Assembly: GCA_013397115.1 (NCBI GenBank)
Contig: VWZW01004683.1
Location: 99,496-163,495, forward strand
From: Edolisoma coerulescens
Lineage: Eukaryota > Chordata > Aves > Passeriformes > Campephagidae
Length of the DNA stretch: 64,000 nt
Reading direction: 5' to 3'
The number at the start of each line of letters is the position of its first letter. Within the stretch, counting starts at the first letter, position 1. Positions 1 to 11,868 of the stretch are shown piece after piece. Position numbers and translations under genes: made by a program. Under the pieces are notes generated by a model. That model searched no databases and had not been told where the DNA came from. It saw nothing but the letters and a program-made list of their open reading frames with translations.

Positions 1-675
<675 letters not shown>

Positions 676-785
676 CGTGCGTGTTTCCCTTCTGTAAAGG
701 GTTTAATGGCTGTGGGGTTTCTTCTCCCTACAGTGCTACTCCCGGAGTGTGGGGGGCTGCCCTGCTGTGCTCGGCTTCCCAACCT

Positions 786-870
786 CCCACTATCCCAGGC
801 TGCTCCAAGCCCTGTCCAGCCTGGCCTGGGACACTTCCAGGGATCCAGGGGCAGCCACAGCTTCTCTGAA
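786..870 (-). mobile_element. CR1 LINE 3' fragment
   Basis: It reads antisense to the CR1 end: ACTATCCCAGGCTGCTCCAAG, then the 'cctggcctgggacacttccaggg' stretch and 'gcagccacagcttctctg'. Both the octamer tail and upstream parts are missing. Confidence 0.8.
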
Positions 871-1192
871 CGGAGTGAGTTAAAGGCACACTTAAGTGTG
901 CCAGAGATCTGGAATTAGGTTTCCCAAGCCCTTTAGAGGGGATTACAAGTGTGTAGGTGCTCTTCAGTGCCATTGCTCTGAGAGGACTGACCGGGTGAAT
1001 GCCCTGCTCACACCTGGGTTGCCAAATGCTGATCCCTTCTGGCTGAGTGCTCTGCAGATTCTTTGGGAATCTCCAGGAGCCTTTATTTTGTCCCCCTGGT
1101 TATTAAATCAGTGAGATGGGGTGGTGAGCAGGGAATGGGAGCAAACCCAGGTGTGCCCATAGCAAAGCTGAAGGGCTGTGGGGTTATCACGG

Positions 1193-1290
1193 AATTCCAG
1201 GATGTTTTGGGTTGGAAGGGACCTTAAACCATCCAGTCCCATGGGCAGGGACACCTTCCACCAAACCAGGTTTCTCCAAGGCCTGTCTAG
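1193..1290 (-). mobile_element. CR1 3' end, left arm of an inverted pair
   Basis: Antisense CR1 terminus beginning near GGAATTCCAGG and continuing through TTGGGTTGGAAGGGACC and CATGGGCAGGGACACCTTCC. It abuts an oppositely oriented copy at 1291. Confidence 0.8.
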
Positions 1291-1346
1291 TGAAAGGGGT
1301 CCCTGCCCATGGGACTGGATGGATTTAAGGTCCCTTCCAATCCAAA
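1206..1346. repeat. Inverted repeat (hairpin) made of two CR1 tails
   Basis: The left arm 1206-1253 and right arm 1299-1346 are nearly perfect reverse complements over about 48 bases, separated by about 45 bases. Both share the unusual block GGGACTGGATGG, not the usual CR1 wording at that position. Confidence 0.85.
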
Positions 1347-1355
1347 CCATTCCCT
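1291..1355 (+). mobile_element. CR1 3' end, right arm of an inverted pair
   Basis: Sense CR1 terminus: GGTCCCTGCCCATGGGACTG, then TTTAAGGTCCCTTCCAATCC and AAACCATTCCCTGA. It faces the antisense copy to its left. Confidence 0.8.
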
Positions 1356-3685
1356 GATTTGGGAGAAAATGTTACTGTTATTATGAGGTCATTGCAAGGG
1401 GATTAAACCCACAGCAAGGTGGGGAACAGCGAATCCTGGGACACTAAACAGGATAAATTCATAGTTAAAACCTCATTAAAATAAAAAAAAGGAGAAATGT
1501 TTAAATCTCACTGTCTCAGATTTTCATCTGTCCTTTGCCTTGAGCTGCTGCCATGGGACTGAGCAGGTTCCTGGGAGGGTTTCTCACAAAGTCCCAGTTC
1601 CCTGCCCAGGTGGGAGGAGGAGGATGGTGAGGAAGCAGCTCCTTCCACCTGCTCCTAAATCCACCCGTGTGTGGCACAGGGATGTGGATTTGGGATCCTC
1701 TGGGAGCTCTGCCTGGTGCTGGGCTGGGCCAGGGTTGGCTTTGCTGTGCCAGGACGTGGTTGGGCCTCTCATTTTGAAGGGGAATTGGTAAATGCTGGTT
1801 CTTACCAGAAAACTCTTCAGTGTGAAGGTTCTACACTAAAAAATATTCAGTTGCTCTGCTGGTGATTTTGGGCTTTTCCCCCCAGTTTCTTTTGTGCACA
1901 GGGAGGGGAATCCTATGGGATCTGTTTGACTTCGGTGTGATTCTGAAATATCAGAAAACCCTAATTGCCTTTTTACCCAAAATACTGAATTTCTTCTGTA
2001 GGGGGGCTCTAACTGAGGTGTAAAATTTCAGAGAAATGCAAAATGTGATGGGAGGGTCTCTGCAGTTCCCACTGCTGTGTCCAACTTCCCTCCTGCCACC
2101 TCTCAGAGGTGCTTGAGGCACTTCCCAGTGGGAAATCCATGCTTTTCCCAACACACACCACAGGAGGATGCTCCTGTGGTAGGAACCAGAGAGCCTTGGA
2201 AATGGCAGCAGTGCTGGAATATTTGGGATTCTCAGAGCTCCAAGAGCTGCTCAAGCCAGGCAGGGAATTGTGGATATTTGTCCCTCTTTCCTGAGCAAAG
2301 CTCCTTCCTGATGGCAAAAGGGATTTGGAATCATTGATTTGGGATCACTTTCCCTGTGCTGGAGTCACAGGATCTGGGCCCCAAATCTGTGCCAGAACAT
2401 TTTTGTTACCCTCATGATGGAAAACAAAAATAAAAGAAAGAGCTGGGGGTGGTAATTGCAAAGCAAATCCCCATTGAAACCAAAGCTAAAATACGTTTTA
2501 GAATTACCTTGTAAACATTCAAATACCTGCACTAGCACCTAATTCTGTAAAAGCTTTAAAAATCCTCCTTTTCTACTGCTCCCATCTTTTAAATCAGGGG
2601 AGGAAGTGGTGTAGGACAAGCTGTAATTCCTTTTTACATTATTGCTGCCTTAACCGGGTATTTATTGCCTGATGTACAACGAAGATGAGGTGCCAAAACC
2701 TCGAATTTCCCGAGCTCGCTGTGAAAATTGCGTTTTGTTTCCCCCTAAAGCTGATGGCTCCAACCTCTGGAGGTTCCTGGATGTGAAGCTCGAACTTATT
2801 TGGATGCAAAACGATTGATAAAGAGCTGCTGATTGCCCTGAAGAACAGGTGAAATCCAAATCCACTTCAGGGGCTTTGCATTAGCAGGGAACAGCTAATA
2901 AATGTTTTCCTTCAGGGAAATAAAATGTCCTGCTGGGAGCCAGGGAAAAGACAGCGATGCCTTGGCTTTGGGAGAGATGGAATTGAGTTTGCGTAGGGGA
3001 TTTGCACCGCTGAAACCCCACTAAACTGCAGTGGATTATGCACCAGATAAAATCCGCGCCTGTTGGAGGCTCCGGGAGGAATTTCAAAGGCTTCGAGTAA
3101 AACTTTGGCTTCCCAGCTCATCTCGAGGCTGGAAAAGGAAGCTGGCAGTGCTCGGATGGGAAAGCGGCACCATTCCTGCCGGGAATACCTGTGCCTCCTG
3201 CTGTCCCTCCTGCGTTCATGGCACCAGGCTGGGGGTGATCTCCTTTCCTTCTCCCAGCATCTCCAGGTGAGTTCCAGGCAGATCCCAGTCACTGGATCAG
3301 GATCAGGAGTTCCCTTCCCCAGCTGTGAGACTGGGATAACACTTTCAGCTTGGCATTCCCGAATTCCTGCAGGGATCAAGCTCCACCTGGGGCGAGTTTG
3401 AGGCTGCAGGTGATGCTTGGAGTGACACCGGGTTTAGGGCTGTCCAGAATTCTAGAGCTGAGCTGAGGGAAAGGGACAAACCCCGAGGGTGGGAGCAGGG
3501 CCAGGCAGCCCCAGAGGATACAGGGAATTTATCCAAGAACACAGGAACTGGAAAGAGAAAGCTCTGAGGAAATTAAATCTGCCCAGGGCCATCAGGGGTG
3601 ACAAAAAGGCTTCTAAAGGTGCCCTGGTGATAAAAGGAAGAGCAGGGAAATTGGGGGTCCTCTCCTGAAGGGAATGAGACCGAGG
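1356..3685. other. Intergenic, no gene or recognised repeat
   Basis: Mixed-composition sequence. Open frames are short, overlap on both strands and lack recognisable domains or splice-bounded homology. An A-run lies at about 1482-1490. Nothing else supported. Confidence 0.6.
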
Positions 3686-3857
3686 GCTAGAGCCAGGCTG
3701 GGAGAGCTGGGAATGTTCACCTGGAGAAGGGAAGGATCCAGGGAGAGCTCAGAGCCCCTTGCAGGGCCTAAAGGGGCTCCAGGAGAGCTGGAGAGGGACT
3801 GGGGACAAGGGATGGAGGGACAGGACACAGGGAATGGCTTCCCACTGCCAGGGGAGC
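3686..3857 (+). mobile_element. CR1 fragment (ORF2 3' region)
   Basis: Sense CR1 segment containing GAGAGCTGGGAATGTTCACC, AGGGGCTCCAGGAGAGCTGG and ending at CTTCCCACTGCCAGG. The 3' terminus is absent. The same segment recurs at 52,284, 55,735 and 62,420. Confidence 0.75.
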
Positions 3858-3858
3858 G

Positions 3859-3908
3859 CAGCATTCCCAAAGCCAGCACAGCATTCCCAAAGCCAGCACA
3901 GCATTCCT
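3859..3908. repeat. 20-bp tandem repeat, 2.5 copies
   Basis: The unit CAGCATTCCCAAAGCCAGCA repeats exactly at 3859 and 3879, with a partial third copy from 3899. It starts just after the CR1 segment ends. Confidence 0.9.
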
Positions 3909-4148
3909 GCTCCAGGAGCAGCAGCTAGATGGCACCGCCTGCCTGCAATTCCTGCTCCTTGCTGTGTCCGTGAATCCCAGCTTCTCTCCATGAGCTGGAG
4001 CGTGCAGGAGTTTGTCCTGCGGATTCCTCGTCCTTCCTTTCGCTTGAAAAATCCCAATATTTTGTATCCTTGCTGCTGGACAGGAGGATTGGGGCAGAGC
4101 CGAGCTCTCCTTGCTCCCATTTGGGTCTGGGTGACATTGGGAGCAAAA

Positions 4149-4264
4149 TTCCTTCCTTCCTTTTTTCCTTTCCTTTTTTTCCTTTCCTTTTTTTTCCTTT
4201 CCTTTTTTTTCCTTTCCTTTTTTTCCTTTCCTTTTTTTCCTTTCCTTTTTTTTCCTTTCCTTCT
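4149..4264. repeat. 116-bp uninterrupted homopyrimidine tract
   Basis: Every base is C or T, in imperfect 14-15 bp units of a T-run followed by CCTTTCC. The opposite strand is pure purine and gives a spurious lysine-rich open frame. Mirror symmetry of the units makes it a candidate for triplex (H-DNA) formation. Confidence 0.95.
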
Positions 4265-5069
4265 GTGTCAGCCGTGGCTCTGCAGAACTGGGATTTTGTA
4301 TGGAAAACGGGAGGATTTTATCCGGGATCTCACCTGTGCTGCAGAAATCCCCTCCCAACCAAGCACCTGGGATCCTGCAGAGCCTTCTGATGGCTCAATT
4401 ACTTTGTGCTTTCCCATGGAAAGATAGGAAAAGCAGGGAAAACCCTGGATCCAGCTCTGCTGGGGCTTGGCTTTGCTCAGGACTAATTGTTTTTTTGTTT
4501 AGCTGATTTTCCTGCAGCTCTGGGACCACGGGGAATGTTTTTGTGTGAGTGTGTGTGCAGGCATCATTCCTCATGCTTTGAGGGTGCTAAACACCATCCA
4601 AACCCCGGAAAAGAAATGTTCTGTGGCTTGGGAGAGCAGAAATCCCTCTGGAATGGTGTCCTGAGTTTATGGCCCCATGTCTGGAGCCCTGGAGTGCTCA
4701 CAGGAGCCGTAAAACATGCCGTGATTCCCTTGCTGCTTCCCGGGGTTTGATGGAAGGTGTCACAGCAGCTGGTGACACAAAATCGATCCCAGCTCTGTTA
4801 TCCCTTGCAATATCCTCTCTTATCCTCCGGTATTCCCTGCTGGAATTGCAGCTGAGGGCTCAGGGCTCTGCTGGGCTCATGGAATTTGGGCTCCCATGGC
4901 TCATCCCTGAAAGATTCTGTGGGATGAAGTGGGGCCCACAGCTCCGGGTGTTCTCGGGTAAATATTTTCGGGTCTGAGCGTGCATCACTCACAGAGCTCG
5001 TGATGAATTTTGTGTGGATATGGGACGTTTCTGAAATTTTTGGGGTTGTTTGGGTTGGATTTGAGCGGC
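4265..5069. other. Intergenic, nothing recognised
   Basis: Non-repetitive sequence, no credible coding exon. A short GT-rich stretch lies near 4540-4560. Confidence 0.55.
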
Positions 5070-5257
5070 TGGAATGGTGAGGGGCTGGCACAGCTGTGGC
5101 TGCCCCATCCCTGGAAGTGTCCCAGGCCAGGTTGGATGGGGTTAGAGCACCCTGGGATAGTGGAAGGTGTCCCTGCCCATGGCAGGGGTGGAATGGGATG
5201 GGATTTAAAATCCCTTCCAACCCAAACTAGTCTGGGATTCCACATTTCCATGATTCC
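5070..5257 (+). mobile_element. CR1 3' end with octamer tail
   Basis: Runs from about GGCACAGCTGTGGCTGCCCC through GGCCAGGTTGGATGGGG and GTGTCCCTGCCCATGGCAGG to TCCCTTCCAACCCAAAC and a degenerate CCATGATTCC tail. Confidence 0.85.
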
Positions 5258-7190
5258 ATTCTGTCCCAGAGCTTGGCCACGCTCCCTGCTGCCCCCACAG
5301 CAGCCCTGATGTGCTTTGGAAATTTAACATTTATAGGTTTCGGATTTATCTCTTTGCAGCCAAGGGGAAATCACTTTAAGGGATCAGTTTTGTTTGCAGA
5401 GGAGTTGTACCAAAAACACTGGGACAAAAATACTGGGAAGGGGTGGTGAAAAAGGTGGAATGACGCCTCCCTTCCCAAAGGCTCAGAGTGTGGATGTCCA
5501 CACAAAAGACACAAAAATTTCCACTTTTCTGGTTGAGAACTGATCAAAGTTTGGCTGAAAACTCTGTTTTTGGGGTAAGGGATGAAGAGCTGACAACCAG
5601 CCTTTGAATCTTTGATCGCAGAGCAGCAGTTTTATCTCATCCCTGCCACTGCCAGGTTCCAAAATGCACATCAGGGACATGATGGGACTCTCCCACTTGG
5701 AGTTTTCTGCCCTAAAAGGGTGTCCCCCTCTCCTTTTGGGGTGACTGAAGGTCCCAAAACCCCACAGAGCACCTGCAGTGTGGCCAAACTGGGATACCCC
5801 CTTTCCCCAACCCCCAGCTTGGGTTGCACTGGGAATTCCAGACCCCAAACCTGTGCCTTAACTGCCAGAAAAGGGAATAAAAGACCAAAAGGTTTAAAAG
5901 AACCATAATTTCCTTGATGTTTTTCTTCCCCAGGGCTGAGTGGATGGGCTGGGATTGGGATGGGAAGGGCTCCGAGCATCGAGAAGGGATAAAAGGGGCT
6001 GGTTTGGGGCTCTGAAATGGGATTTTGAGGGCGTGAACTGGCTGGTGACTGAAGCTGAGGGAATTTTTTCCAGATAAATAGATGAGCACATGTCCAGGTG
6101 TGTGTTTTTCCTCCCAGGATGGGCAAAACCTCGGGATATGAGTCCTGGGGTGACCTTCTTTGCTCCCAGCCTGGATAGAGCTGTTCAGTGTCCTGCCCTC
6201 ACGAGGTAAGGTTAAATACTTTGAAATAAATCCACATTCCAGGCTTTTTTGGGGGCTTTGATGAGTGGATTTTCCTCTGCAGAGGGCTGAGGCAAACCCA
6301 GTAAATGAAAGCCTGGATGGCTGCGACTGGAAAGGTCTTGGAGCGTCGGGAGGGAAGGGAATGGATTGATTTATGATTTGAACAAGCCTGGCTGGGTCGG
6401 GAGTCGTGCCTGGACGGGTTTAAAGGCAGGAGGAGATATTAATCAAAATTAAAGCTGCTCTAAGCCTCTCTCCGAGCCACTGGGCCGGGCCCTGCCTAAT
6501 TAATTCCAGGCCTAAAGCAGGTCCAGCCCTGCAGAGCCAGCCTGGAATGAGGGGCTGGGGTTTAGTGCCAGCCGGGGAAGCAGAGGGGTGGAACAAGGGG
6601 AGTAATGAGGAATAACTGGGATCACTCCGAGGGACTGTGCTCCTGTCCCCTTGGATCAGGCCGAGTGGGAATGATGGATGGGAACACGGAATGAGGAGCA
6701 GCGGTGACATTTGCGGAGCTGCAGCTGAAATTGCGGCCTGCCAAAGGTTGGGTGTGCTTGGATAGGGAATTCCAGCACTGGAAAATGAGGTTTGGGGCTC
6801 AAGTCTGGCTTTGAGCCCCCAGGGCCGGCCTGGGTTGAGCTGTAAAAGCCGTGCTGCCCCACCCAGCTGCTGCCTCCTCTCATTCCTGCATCAATCCTGA
6901 GGGAAAACTCCTTAAAAAGAGCTGTGCAGGGGGTGTGGATGGGGCTTCCCCCACCTGGGTGAGGCTAAAGAACAGTTTTGGTTGGAAAAGGCTTCCAAGA
7001 TCGAGTCCAAGCTGTGACTGATCCCCACCTTGTTTTTCCCACACGAGGGATCTCTGGATGTTCCTTGAGTTCAGGGAGGGGCAGCTCCTCATTCCATGGC
7101 CTGGGCTCTGGGAATGGTGCAAAAATTCCGGGGGTTTTTATGCAAATCTCCACATCTTTTCATACAGAATCCGTGTTTTACATATGGAAA
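5258..7190. other. Intergenic, nothing recognised
   Basis: No gene or classifiable repeat. Overlapping open frames on both strands at 5,600-6,130 have no recognisable family features. A TAATTAATT block at 6497-6505 lies in otherwise GC-rich DNA. Confidence 0.55.
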
Positions 7191-7194
7191 AGAT

Positions 7195-7435
7195 GAGGAG
7201 CAGCTGAGGGAGCTGGGAAAGGGGCTCAGCCTGGAGAAAAGGAGGCTCAGAGGGGACCTTGTGGCTCTGCACAACTCCCTGACAGGAGGGGGCAGCCGGG
7301 GGGGTCGGGCTCTGCTCCCAGGGAACAGGGACAGGAGGAGAGGGAACGGCCTCAGGCTGGGCCAGGGGAGGTTTAGATTGGATATTGGGAACATTTATTC
7401 ATGGGAAGAGTGTTTGGGCACTGGAACAAGTGTGA
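7195..7435 (+). mobile_element. CR1 fragment (ORF2 C-terminal region)
   Basis: Sense segment with GCTGAGGGAGCTGGGAAAGG, CTCAGAGGGGACCTTGTGGC and GGAGGTTTAGATTGGATATT. It would encode the degenerate [17 protein letters not shown] part of CR1 ORF2. It is closely similar to 11,869-12,100. Confidence 0.85.
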
Positions 7436-7440
7436 GCTAA

Positions 7441-7785
7441 TTGTGGCCTTCCAGTACCTGAAGGATCCAATGAGAAAGATGGGGAGAGACTTTTTACAAG
7501 GCCTGGAGTGGCAGGAAAAGAGGGAATGGATTCAAACAGACAGAGAATAGGTTTAGATGGGATATTGGGAAGGAATTCCTGGCTGGGAGGGTGGGGAGAC
7601 TCTGGAATAGAAATCCCAGAGAGGCTGTGGCTGGCCCTGGATCCCTGGAAGTGCCCAAGGCCAGGTTGGACGGGATTGGAGCAAGCTGGGATAGTGGAAG
7701 GTGTCCCTGCCCATGGCAGGGGTGGAATGGGATGGGATTTAAGGTCCTTCCATCCCAAACCATTCCATAATTCCATGATTCCTTT
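7441..7785 (+). mobile_element. CR1 3' end, second subtype
   Basis: About 345 bases ending in the complete CR1 terminus: GGATATTGGGAAGGAATTCC, GAAGTGCCCAAGGCCAGG, GTGTCCCTGCCCATGGCAGG, then CCATAATTCCATGATTCC octamer copies. It directly follows another CR1 fragment. Confidence 0.88.
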
Positions 7786-8639
7786 GCTTGTCATCTTTTT
7801 AAATCCCATTTATATCCATCTCCTTGGCTGGCATGGAATGTTAAAGACATATTCCTAATGAGATGAAAACAGATATAATTAATGTCAATTCCTTGAAATT
7901 CCAAGGGAATTCCGATAGAGCTGGGCCCGGAAAAGGCATTTTGGGGATTTTTGTGGACATTTAAAAGCCATTTTATAGGGATGATCCATAGAGTGAGGGG
8001 ATGATCCAAGGATGGGAAGGGTGGTGGGAATAAATTGGGATGTCTTGGATAGGGCGGGACCTGAGCTCGGCATCAATAATGTGGAAAAAAGGGTGGAGAA
8101 AGTGTGGCTTGGGCTGGGATAAAGTCAGTTCTCTTCCTGAAGCTGGTGTAGGGATTTAGATTTGTGGGAAAGGGGGAATGGAATCCTTGTTTGGCTTTTC
8201 CTTTCCCTCTCAAAGTGTCCTTACCTCAACCCCCGCGTTCTCCCACCTTTCCCCTCCCGATTTTCTCCCCCATCCCGTGGGATTGTGAAGGGGCTGTGCC
8301 CGGGATAAAAACCCTGCTGGATGCTGCATCCCTCTGGATGCCGCGGGTTGGGATTTGGGAGGGCAGGAATCAGTAGATGGAGCTGTTTGTTAACGTTTCC
8401 CGGTGATTTTGCAGCACAGCGGGATGCGGATCCACCAGCATTCCCGGCCTTTGGAAAGATCCCGTGTGCCGGGAATGTTTCATTCCAGCTGTTGGGAGCG
8501 TGGGGTGAAGGCTGCACTTCCCTGCCTGATTTCCTGGGAAAGCAGAATATTCTTGGAATATTTTAAATATTTCTATAAAACCTCTGCAGTGAAGGGTGGG
8601 CGGGGGGACGAGAGCAGGAGCTTCCCTTGGATATTTGGG

Positions 8640-8815
8640 AACGTTCCGGTTGGATATCAGGAAAAATTCCTTCACAAAAAGAGTGGTTAAACACTGGGAG
8701 AGGCTGCTTAGGGAAGTGTGGAGCCACCATTCCTGGGAATATCCAAAGAAAACGTGGGATTCGGTCAAAGGTTGGGCTTGATGATCTTGGAGGGCTTTTC
8801 CAAACAAAATTATCC
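8640..8815 (+). mobile_element. Diverged CR1 3' fragment
   Basis: GGTTGGATATCAGGAAAAAT, CAAAAAGAGTGGTTAAACAC and GGGCTTGATGATCTTGGAGG follow the order of CR1 ORF2 C-terminal and 3' UTR motifs. It is more diverged than neighbouring copies. Confidence 0.7.
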
Positions 8816-8951
8816 TGGGTCATATCCTTTGGATCAATGTCCAGCCTGGTTTGCTGTGATCCTGATTTGATGTCTTGAATATTTTTTGAGGTTTTTACAG
8901 TTTGAGTTTGGCCCCACATTAATGATGAACAGAGAGATGGGAAAAACCCTA

Positions 8952-9089
8952 ATCCCAGTGGGAATTGTCTCTATCCCTGGCAGCAGGGTTGGAATAAAAC
9001 CTTTTAAAATCCCTTCCCTCATCCCAGTGGGAATTGTCCCTATCCCTGGAAGGAGGGTTGGAATAAGCCCCTTTAAAGTCCCTTCCAGC
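8952..9089. repeat. 69-bp tandem duplication, two copies
   Basis: Units start at 8952 and 9021 with ATCCCAGTGGGAATTGTC and share CTATCCCTGG and GGGTTGGAATAA. The 3' side of each resembles a CR1 terminus (CCCTTCC), so this may be an internally duplicated CR1 tail. Confidence 0.85.
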
Positions 9090-9258
9090 CCAAATGAGTT
9101 TTCCATTCCTACATCCTGAAAATCTTGGAGCCCTTTTTAGCAAGACTGAACTCCCTGCTCTGCTCAGCCAAGGATTTTCCCAGTGGGAAGATCCCAGTGA
9201 GTTTTGGGATGCTGGGAGTGCTTGAGGCTGGGGATGTGTGGGATTTCTGGCTATTTGT

Positions 9259-9365
9259 GGATATCCCTATGGATATATCTATGGATATCCCTGTGGATAT
9301 ACCTATGGGTATATTGTGGATATCCCTGTGGATAGATCTATGGATAAGCCTTTGGATATCCCTGT
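9259..9365. repeat. 12-bp minisatellite (GGATATCCCTAT-like), about 9 copies
   Basis: Units begin at 9259, 9271, 9283, 9295, about 9307, 9318, 9330, 9342 and 9354, with one 11-base unit. The period is a multiple of three and the unit has no stop in some frames, so periodic open frames appear on both strands. I regard these as artefacts. Confidence 0.9.
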
Positions 9366-10091
9366 TTGGCACTGCACAAAACCTTCCCAAGCAATTATTT
9401 CCTCCTGCTTTCCCTCTTTCCCCTCTTTTTCTGCATAACCCCAGCCCATTCCCTGCTTTTACAATGCCCCGAACCACCTGGAATTTCAGGATTAGGTTTT
9501 TTTTGTCTTGTTTAAAAAACTCTGTTCACTCCCTGCTTTTTCTCTCCTGTAATCCCTTTTCCAGGGTTGTTTTCCAGGGATCTGGTGATGCTTTGCCCAT
9601 TCCTGGTTAAATTCCTGAATGACACCTACAGCATTTGCGTCCTTAATAATTACCCTTTCTGCTAATTAGGCTTCTCCTTGCTGTCACTCTTCGGAGTGTC
9701 TGCTACCAAGATAGTTGGGATGGATCCAAAATATGCCATGCATATTCATCCTTTCCCAGTTTGGAACCGTTCCTCGGTGGTTCCATCTGCACTTTTGGGT
9801 TTGGACACCTCTGTTTTGTGGGCAGGGCTGTGAGGCAAAACAGAACCTTTGGCAGAAGGGGATTGTTTTGGGGGTTGTTCTCACAGCCAGGATAAAAATT
9901 TTCATGGAATTTGCTCTGAGAGTCACCACTGGAGATAGGAATGGGATGGACGTGCTCCTGGAAACATGCACGGATGGAATAAAAGGGTTTTTACTGCGGC
10001 TCCGGGGTTGAGCCTTTGGCTCTCTTAATCCAGGTGCTGCCTAAAGGTTGTTCCCGTATCCCAAATGTGTTTTTGGGATAATTGCCTCATG
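9366..10091. other. Intergenic, nothing recognised
   Basis: No gene or repeat that I can classify. AT-rich stretch around 9630-9670. Confidence 0.55.
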
Positions 10092-10182
10092 CTTGGGCAC
10101 CTGGGATAGTGGGAGGTGTTCCTGCCCATGGCAGGGGGTGGAATGGGATGGGTTTTAGGGTCCCTTCCAACCCAAACCATTG
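10092..10182 (+). mobile_element. CR1 3' terminus, short
   Basis: GGGCACCTGGGATAGTGGGA through CTGCCCATGGCAGGGGGTGG to GGTCCCTTCCAACCCAAACC. The 5' part and octamer tail are missing. Confidence 0.85.
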
Positions 10183-11257
10183 GTGTGGGACTTCTTTTGC
10201 TCCGTTGCTGGATGCAGAGATCCCTTCAGGGCCGGAGGTTAATTCCAGCTGGCTGGAAGTATTGCAGGGAGTGGCTCCCAAACCTGTCCCGGGTTTTTCT
10301 GGGAGGCAACGGCCTTGGGAATACATTCTGGGATGAATTAGTGACTGTGTTCCTGCAGGTATTCCGAGCCTGGCTCTGTTCTGGGTCTGGGATGTGCTGC
10401 AGGGTCAGTTCCTAAAACCAGACTTGGGCATTTTATAAAAAACAGCTTGATTATTAATTATTTCCTTCTTTTAATGAGAATCAAAGCTGTCATTAAATCC
10501 TGATGCCTTTATCCCCTCATTTATGAGTCCTGGGAATCCCTAATGCCACCAAGAACCTTTTACAGTCTCTAAATTCCCAGCTCCTCCTCCTGCCTCCCAC
10601 CCTGTTTCCCATCTTTTCCATGGGGCCACAGGGCGGGAGAATCACCCGAACTGGGACAAATCCTGACACGTGCAGGGCATCCCCCCACGGAGCCGGCTCC
10701 TCTTTTGGGATGCAGATGGAGCTGGGATGTGACAAAGGGAATTTGGGAGGCAGGTGGGACCTGCTGCTGCTCCTGTTGGAAGAGAATCCCGGCTGGAATT
10801 GTGGGATGGGTGGATGCACTTGCGTGCCCACACCTGGATTTTCGGTCACTCCCGGTCTTCCATTTCTCATTTCCCTTCTTTTTTTCCCCACCCCGCCTCT
10901 TGCCTTCAAAGCCGATATTTATTTCACCCGAAGCGAGCTCCTCATCAAACAAACCCAAGCCACGGATGCTATAATTAGCAGGATATCCTAATTTTTCTTC
11001 GAGCCTAATTGGAAGGTTTCTCCCATTTCGAGATAATCCTAAAATGATCCTATTTTATGGCTCATTCGCCAGAAAAAAATCCCGTGAAGCTCCGGCAGCT
11101 TTATCACCCCTTATCAATGGGTAAAGGGTGTCGGAGCGGGGGGGTTTCTGCTAAACCTCGCTGCTGCCGCTGGGAAATCTCCCGATTTTCCCAACTTTTT
11201 GTTAATGGAGCAGCCTTCCGTGTGTGTGTGGTGATAAGGAGCTGCTAAAAGGGCTCT
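10183..11257. other. Intergenic; possible conserved non-coding stretch at 10,910-11,060
   Basis: No gene. The part around 10,910-11,060 is non-repetitive and AT-rich, with TAATTAG and CCTAATTGGAAGG motifs resembling homeodomain sites. Conservation is a guess from composition only. Confidence 0.4.
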
Positions 11258-11510
11258 GAAAACCACAGAATCCCAGAATCGCCAGGTTGGAAGAGACCTC
11301 CAAGATCACCGAGTCCATCCCGTGCCCCAACACCTCAACTAAACCACGGCACCGAGTGCCACATCCAATCTTTTCTTAAACACATCCAGGGATGGTGACT
11401 CCACCACCTCCCCGGGCAGACGATTCCAGAACTTTACCACTCTTTCCGTGAAAAACTTCTTCCTAATATCCAACCTAAATTTCCCTTGGCGCAAGGCACC
11501 GCCCCAAAAC
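11258..11510 (-). mobile_element. CR1 3' end with ORF2 C-terminus
   Basis: The antisense CR1 starts with CACAGAATCCCAGAATC and TTGGAAGAGACCTCCAAGAT. Read on the minus strand it encodes the ORF2 C-terminal segment [20 protein letters not shown] and on to a [14 protein letters not shown] end, without interruption. It belongs to a different CR1 subtype from most copies here. Confidence 0.85.
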
Positions 11511-11868
11511 TCCCTGCAGGGGCTCAGCGTTTCCAGCTCTTCTTGCGGGGGCTGATTTTGGGCTGTTTGGGGGAGTTTTGGGTGGATGCTGTGGATACTC
11601 GGCTGTGTCCACAGCAATTCCCAGCTCCAGGAAGGGGTTTAGCCCTTCCCACAGCTGCATTAATCCCATTAAATGCTCACGATGAGCTGCTAAATGGGCG
11701 GGCTTGTTTTCCCTCCCTAATGAGCCCAAATTAATCACTCTCGATGGGTTCTCGCTGTTGAAGGGCGCCTTTATCGCTCTTCCTCCTCCTCACTGACCTC
11801 CAAGGCAGGACAGGAGGGGTGGTTGGTAGCCAAAATCCAGCAATGCTGGCCCCAGTTGGCTTTGGGAA

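Noticed and set aside
3768..4358. Lysine-rich minus-strand frame of 196 codons
   Set aside because: The lysine/glutamate run is a translation of the homopyrimidine tract at 4149-4264. The rest is composition-driven.
8946..8951. CCCTAA, a telomere hexamer
   Set aside because: A single copy with no array around it.
9125..9610. 161-codon frame with periodic Asp-Ile-Pro-Met residues
   Set aside because: The periodicity is the 12-bp minisatellite at 9259-9365 and is open on both strands, which real genes rarely are.
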